NCBI RefSeq assembly: GCF_001039355.2
Contig: NW_019775081.1
Span: 149,585-213,584, forward strand
From: Lingula anatina
Taxonomy: Eukaryota; Brachiopoda; Lingulata; Lingulida; Lingulidae
Reading direction: 5' to 3'
DNA length: 64,000 bases
This document shows, one piece after another, positions 58,070-64,000 of the stretch. Both the position numbers and the translations under genes were made by a program. Under the pieces are notes generated by a model. It was not told the DNA's origin and did no database searches. It saw only the letters and a program-made list of their open reading frames with translations. Every line of letters starts with the position of its first letter. Positions within the stretch are counted from its first letter, which is position 1.

Positions 58070-61000
58070 TCACCCTTGCACCCACTTCTTAATAATGCCC
58101 ATCTCCTGTCGCCTGGCCTTTATGACTGACTGAGGGTCCTGAGGATTGCTTCCCCTGAGGTCCAGATGGTGAGCCCCCTCCTCTATGATAATGGCAATGA
58201 GGGAGTCTGAGAGGGACGTTGTGACACCCCCACCTGACCATGGGTCCAGTCGACCATTGCTGTGAAGCAAAATGTGCAATGAACAGGTGTGAAAAAGTGG
58301 AATGGCATGTATACAGATATCAATATTACTCTGCACATTTAATCTATCTAACATTTTAATAGGGTGAAGACTGCCAGACATTCAGTTGAAATGAAAGTAT
58401 ACACAATTTTTTTAACTCAACAATGTATGTCAGTCATGTAACATTGTGTCACTTTAAGTACAGAAACAGATTTAAAATTTGTCGATGTAATAAACGTGTA
58501 TAAACTTAAACTTGATAATTAAATGATTAGATGACGCCTTAGATTAAATGCCATTTTTTACAGTTACTTGAATTCAAAATTCTATTACAATCTTTTAATG
58601 TACTTGTGTAAAATCATTCAACTGGGAGATGAAACCAAAAGTTCAAAAAAGTTTTTTTTTAAATGTGTAAGACTTTGAAGTACTAATGTTTACCTGAAAA
58701 TGATATTGGAAGCACTAGTAATATTCTTTCCCCCATACTGGGTCTTTATCCACTGGGGCCTTGGCACCACACCAAACTGTTTTTTACAGTCCTTGGCAAA
58801 GGCATTAAAGTCCCAGGGCTGAGGCTCAAACATGTCATGTACACCATCAGTACACAATGGCATCACCATCTCAGAGCAAGCCTGAAATATATAGGAAATA
58901 TGCCCAAGGATGGAAGTTATATGTGCAGCCTTAAAATTACCCTCATGTGTAAGAATGGGCACGTGTTGTTCTGCAACAGCTTGTCAATACATCAGTGTCT
59001 TGGTAATATAAGTAAAAAGTATTTGGCATATCAGGAAAGTAGAAGTTGTGTGTAGGCTTATGTTATATTTCTTTGCTTCCTGCACTTAGTCTCGGTGCAG
59101 AGAAAAAAGGACATAAGGAATAATGATATCAGAAAATTCTTCACTGCCTGTTGAAACTACTAATCTGCATGAATAATTTTGACAGAGACCACCAGACAGG
59201 GCTGAAATAGAGCAAAAAAAAAAAATGCCACATCTATTTTAGACATCAACATTAATGTAGTAACATAGTAGTCTAAAATACAGATTGTCTATAAGATTAC
59301 CCAGAGATTTGCAGTCTACTGGAACCCCAATTCTATATCAGCAATGCTTTGTTGTTATCAATAGCTAATATGGTGTAAGAGAGACCACACTTGGTCACAA
59401 CTGTGCTCTCTCTCAACAGTCAGTGGCAGTGCTCCAAAACATATAGGGTGATGTTAGAGGGAAGTCGTGGGTGTTTTCTTTTGAGAAAAAGGACTGAATA
59501 TCTGCTTTTTCTGTTTACTTACAAATTTCTTACCTGGAAGTTCCAGCCCTGATCTCCCAGGTCAGCAGTTCCTTGCTGTGAGATATTGAAGCACTTAGCC
59601 TGCCCTGTGTAGTTATAGTACACTCCTACTGCTGTTGAAATACCTGAGAGAAGATGAAGATCTGAGGACTTGGTAAGATTAACCAAATGACTGCAAACAA
59701 CCTGAATGAAAAGAATAATCAAATTGAGAAGTAAGAAATGTATAAGAAATGGCATGAATAGACTTTTTAAAGATTAATAAAAAAAATTACTTGAACAAAT
59801 TAGAAAAACTGCAGTCAATTCCCTAGTTCTGGAGAATACAGCAGGCACTGAAAATCTACAATAATTCAACAAATCCTTGCATCTCAACACCAACCTTAAC
59901 ACCAATTTTTTCTTTCCTTTTTTTTTTTTTTTTTTGAGGTATAAAATGCAACAGATATTTCAACCTTAATGATTTTATATGATACCTTGATAGGCCAAGC
60001 TGGCAATGGTTCGAGAAAACTAGCTTGGTAAGGGTAGTCCACCATAGCCAGGTTTCCCCACGTTTCTGACAGCCAAGCTTTCATGGCATTCACATCAGCT
60101 GTGGTCTTAAGTGGCTTACATAGGTGGAATGTCTCACTGAGGGTCTTTCTTCCGGCATCTGAGAAAAAAAAATTATAAATTCAACCTCATCGGCTAATAT
60201 TTTAGTAAAAAAGAAAGTGAGAAAGGGAAAAAGTTGTTAAAAAAATATTAGCAACTGTGTGAGAGAGAGAGAGATCATATGTATGTGTGAAAAATAAGCC
60301 AAGAAAAATCAACTGAGTTTATACCGTTTCAACTAACCAATGATTGTATAATTTTTTCATTTACGGACTCGATCATCAGAAAATTGGCTAAGGAAAAAAA
60401 ACACATCTTTTGAATCATTTTCAAATAAACTACATACATATAATGAAAGAATATATCCAACTCTGACTTACCTGTCTGGCCAAGATTTGTAATTGCCTTC
60501 CAAGAAGTTCTGATGGTATCTGCACAGCCTGGACCGGACATGGCATAGTCCTTGGATACAATCTGGTAAAAAACTTCACAAGGCGTCTCACCAGGAAACT
60601 GCCATATGGGCGCAGAAGCTGCTAGAGCACTGATCAGAAAAAGTTATAACACAAAAGAAATAAAGAAAGGAAATCCTATGGCATATGGGATGATATTTCG
60701 TAGCAATAATGCAAGTGTGAAAATATGAAGGTAGGTTGAATTTTTTCAACTTAACGAAAAGTTAACATATATTCTGAGAAAAGAACACATCTTTTTTAGG
60801 GCATTCACTTACTTGAAACCAGAAAAAAGATTTAGAAAATTGATCAGAGCCTGAAAAATAGGCTACTAGGACAATGAAGTTGCACAATCCTTAAGCATCA
60901 TAACATAAAGTTGTATGAATGATGCATGACTAAATACAATGTGATTTTTCTTATCTCTTGATACCTTTTAAGTCAAAATATATTTCTAAGATATTTAAGA

Positions 61001-61600
61001 AATCAATAACCAGTGCCATACCTCAGTACAAGCTGTATAAATCCCAAAATAAACAACCTACCCTACAACAACATTTGGATACTTCATCCTGAACCATGCT
61101 GCCAGCATGCCCCCGTATGAGCCCCCAAATGCCACCACTGGGCTATTCTCTGCTCCAGGTATGGTAGACTTCATGTGATTGATGAGTACTGCATAGTCTG
61201 CTAATGCTTGTTCAGAGGTAAGATATCCTAGGTGCTGAGCATCCTGAGTAAATAAAATTAAATCTGTGTGCATGCTAAATACTGCTAAAAAGTAGCAATA
61301 ATATGAATGGATGGCTATATGGATGAGGGTGGATAGATAGATGGATATTTGGCTTAAACAGTTTAATGAAAGTTTATAAATAACATTCGATGCCAATTAC
61401 CCTACCTTATAGGATTCTGCGCCATATGGCATTGAGGTTCCATAATATCTGTGCTCTGCAAACACAAGCATTGCTTTAAACTTTGGAGCAATGTCCCACA
61501 TAAAGCCCTGAAGAACAATATTCCATTACATCATTACATATGCAAAGCTGCATATCCAGATATTAAAACCTGATTGATTCTAGGTACAATTCTTCACAAA

Positions 61601-61652
<52 letters not shown>

Positions 61653-62282
61653 AAAACCCTGTTATTAAACATCTAAAATAGGCAATTGCCCTGAAACTCA
61701 CTGTGTTATTGCAGAACCAGGCGATGTCTCCCTCATTTCCTGTGTAGAAGAAGATGGGCCCACCCTTCTGGTCCCAAAACTGATCTGCCACCAGGTATCT
61801 CATCATGTATGTGTCATCATTGGTGAAACTGAAGTGATCAACCTGAAAATATAGGCTGCAAGATAAGCCAATATAAACGAACTAAAACGTAATAAACTTT
61901 TTAAAAATACAGATACCCCAGTACACATTTGCACAGTCACCAACTTCACTTCCAAAACTAAAATTTTGGTCAGCAGTTGCAACAGCAGTCCTCCTACTTC
62001 TGGTTTCCGCTTATCATATACAAAAGAATCAGAAACAACATAGAAAATGCTACTGTCATCGTCGCAATTCTTGTTGCAGATGTAATCAAGGTTGCAATTA
62101 TGTACCTTTGTCTTTATGTACAAAGTCCTGTAGGTGCCTGGTGACAAAATACTCTTAGTTCGTGAATACAAGTTACTGCGATGAAATCCTATGCCATTTG
62201 CACTGTCAAAAACTAAAGCACACAGTGTTAAAACAGCGAACAGCAATACAGAAAACATTGTCTTGCCAGTGGGCAGCGCCAT
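58070..62282 (-). CDS. PRCP: Lysosomal Pro-X carboxypeptidase (PRCP), complete, 9 exons, 492 aa
   Basis: PRCP is a serine peptidase of family S28 that removes a C-terminal residue following proline. Exons, 5' to 3': 62106-62282, 61702-61842, 61406-61507, 61062-61243, 60472-60629, 59986-60158, 59534-59701, 58694-58881, 58070-58259, all phase-consistent. The start [20 protein letters not shown] is a signal peptide. [26 protein letters not shown] and [14 protein letters not shown] are family blocks. The catalytic triad is visible: Ser182 in GGSYGGML, Asp435 in [11 protein letters not shown] and His460 in EGAHHLDLR. The Asp-His spacing equals that in human PRCP. Length matches the human protein (496 aa). 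The GDIAWFC and HHLDLR context favours PRCP over its paralogue DPP7. It is divergent from SPCS3 with 127 bp between the start codons. Confidence 0.96.
61606..61650. repeat. (AT)n microsatellite
   Basis: AT run in PRCP intron 2. Confidence 0.96.
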
Positions 62283-62409
62283 TTTGATTCTCGTGATTTG
62301 TCACATGATAGACCACCTGACTCCACGACCAATAATATATTTACTACACGTGGATTTGCGGTATTCTCGTTGTAAATGAATGGAGGATAGGAGAAGCCGG
62401 TGATCCAAG
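62283..62409. promoter_or_regulatory. Compact bidirectional promoter region of PRCP and SPCS3
   Basis: Only 127 bp separate the two outward-facing start codons. There is no obvious TATA box at an appropriate place for either gene. Both 5' UTRs must be very short, overlap, or begin inside the opposite gene. The sequence contains TGGTCGTGGAGTCAGG on the minus strand and several short palindromic bits, none assignable with confidence. Confidence 0.6.
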
Positions 62410-63912
62410 ATGAACACGTTTTTATCACGGGCGAACACTATATTCGCCTTCACATTGAGTGTAATGGCCGCTCTTACGTTCGGCTGTTTTCTGACAACAG
62501 CTTTCAATGATCATTTGGCACCAGTGACGATGAACACAGCTAAACTCATAGTGTAAGTTGTGATGGCTTTGGATGGCCATATGTTTACGATGACGTGTGC
62601 CTGAGATTTGTGAGAAGTCGATTGGAAATGATCCTTGCAATTTTAACGAATTGTTTTAACAAGCATGTCTTTGAAATTGCCACGACATCTTTGGGTCATT
62701 TTGGAGATTTTATTCATCAATAAATTGTTAATAGCTGTGTGCTGAACAAAATAGTCTATCAGCAGTACTGGGTTATGACTTCTGTACAAAAATGTTTTTC
62801 ATTAATACTTGTTTATGCAATTTTGACAGAAACACAATCCAAGTGATTTGCATGATGTCGATAAATATTGAATGCACAGTGTGATATGAGGCTTAACCTG
62901 TGGTAAGGAGAATTAATGGTTCATACTGCAGTAAATTCCTTCCCCCATATTCCCTCTATCAAATGCTACTCTGTACTTTTGTACCTAAATATTGTTTGTA
63001 GCTAACATGTGATGTACTATCAGAGCTACAGATGAAAATTGGTTCAGTTTGTAGATAAAGAAAACGACTAGATTGTAAATTATTGCTCAATTATGTATGA
63101 AAAGGAATTTTTAAAATTATATAATCTAAACCTTAAGTTAAGAGTACTTTTGTTTCTTTTCAGGAAGAACGTACCAGACTATAGTGCCTCTAGGGAGAAG
63201 AATGATTTGGGTTTCATAACTTTTGACCTGCAAGCAGATATCCTTTTATTTCCTTTTTTATAGTTTTTTTTCTTCTGTTAGTAACATCCATGTTAGACAT
63301 GTATCGTTTTAATGACAGAATAAAATTAGCAAAATTGAACAAAAAAAATAAAACATCTTTAAATACAAGTAATTGTTTTTAGACTTAGCTATTTGACAAT
63401 GTGTGTGTATTTCTCCTTTACTTTTTGTTACATCTGAACTCAATATTTAACTGGAATGTAAAGCTGCTATTTGTATATTTAACAGCTGAGTACCAGACTA
63501 AAAGCAATGTAAGTGAATTGAACAAATTTTAACTCGTACCTTCAGTAACTATTAACAAAAAAGTTTATTGTGATTTTAAATAAAAGCATGAAAAAAAGAA
63601 TGGTGATATTGATAGAAAGAATTTGAAATTTTTATTTGAATAATTGACAATGCAACCTATTCCAGTCTCTTTGTTATGTCCTGCAACCTTTTTTAGAACA
63701 GCTTTGATAATGTGATGGGTAATCTGATGAACATAACATATGAAGTGCTACTACATGAAAATCTATACATAGAAAATATTGGCCTTTTTATTCTAGGAGG
63801 TAAACCAGGTTGTATTATGGGATAAAATAATCAAAAGAGGAGAAAATGCTGTGTTAGACTACAGGAGTATGAACACAAAGTATTATTTCTGGGATGATGG
63901 TAACGGGTTAAA
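62410..63912 (+). CDS. SPCS3: Signal peptidase complex subunit 3 (SPCS3), 3' end beyond window
   Basis: SPCS3 is the 22/23-kDa essential, membrane-anchored accessory subunit of the ER signal peptidase. Exons are 62410-62552, 63164-63237, 63432-63508 and 63797-63912. The start [20 protein letters not shown], then [12 protein letters not shown], is almost the vertebrate N-terminal signal-anchor. Later blocks are [41 protein letters not shown] and [13 protein letters not shown]. About 136 residues are seen of an expected 180; the last exon(s) lie past 64000. The intron between exons 2 and 3 is AT-AC, described separately. The other junctions are GT-AG. Confidence 0.96.
63238..63431 (+). other. 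U12-type AT-AC intron in SPCS3
   Basis: The 194-bp intron starts ATATCCTTTT, which is the minor-spliceosome 5' splice consensus. It ends TTGTTAC, with a branch-site-like TCTCCTTTACT whose branch A is about 11 bases before the end. The coding frame ([12 protein letters not shown]) is kept only with these AT and AC boundaries. Confidence 0.92.
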
Positions 63913-64000
63913 GTAAGTATTTGGTACAATATTTTATGAGCGAATGGGTCCGGTAGATGAAAAATTGATGATGTAAAAGTAATATGCCGTCTCTTACAGT

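Overview
The window is animal nuclear DNA. It is AT-rich and intron-rich, with GT-AG introns, one GC-AG and one AT-AC (U12-type) intron, long 3' UTRs with AATAAA signals, many microsatellites and many small palindromic DNA transposons. The encoded proteins (SCAI, POFUT1, a TMEM184C-like protein, spartin, PRCP, SPCS3) are conserved across animals. A somatomedin-B-like cysteine-rich ectodomain resembling those of the expanded Methuselah-like receptors, together with the repeat content, suggests a marine non-vertebrate bilaterian (a lophotrochozoan or an invertebrate deuterostome). The sequence alone does not fix the species. Runs of N at 4773, 10388, 29382-29391, 35653, 46224 and 53348-54338 mark assembly joins, and three of them sit inside near-identical duplications.

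Layout: (1) 409-9371 (+) is the C-terminal three quarters of SCAI, with a long 3' UTR to about 12.8 kb that contains a 0.73-kb tandem copy. (2) 12.8-17.6 kb has no convincing gene. (3) 17602-21322 (+) encodes a small secreted basic/acidic protein with a furin site and an AxxF motif. It resembles vertebrate UCMA/Gla-rich protein and is the most interesting gene here. (4) 23570-27324 (-) is complete POFUT1. (5) 27647-32205 (+) and 35028-37406 (+) are two related small secreted or anchored cysteine-rich proteins of unknown function with a TNFR-like cysteine spacing. (6) 38065-40933 (-) encodes a 638-residue ectodomain-like protein with a somatomedin-B-like motif and a single C-terminal hydrophobic segment. 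(7) 43456-50958 (-) is a TMEM184C-like membrane protein in which exons 7-9 are present twice. (8) 51817-56232 (+) is spartin. (9) 58070-62282 (-) is lysosomal Pro-X carboxypeptidase. (10) 62410 to the window end (+) is signal peptidase subunit SPCS3, incomplete at its 3' end.

Several genes are arranged head to head: PRCP/SPCS3 with 127 bp between start codons, POFUT1/cysteine-rich gene 1 with 322 bp, and TMEM184C-like/spartin with about 0.86 kb. Many introns and intergenic stretches carry MITE-like elements whose ends and target-site duplications can be read directly. They include a family with CAGGCCCGTAGCCAG ends and 5-bp duplications, foldback elements of about 270 bp, and an element caught present in one copy and absent in the other copy of the duplicated TMEM184 block. 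No operon-like functional cluster is evident. Apart from secretory-pathway themes (POFUT1, SPCS3, several secreted proteins) the genes look functionally independent.
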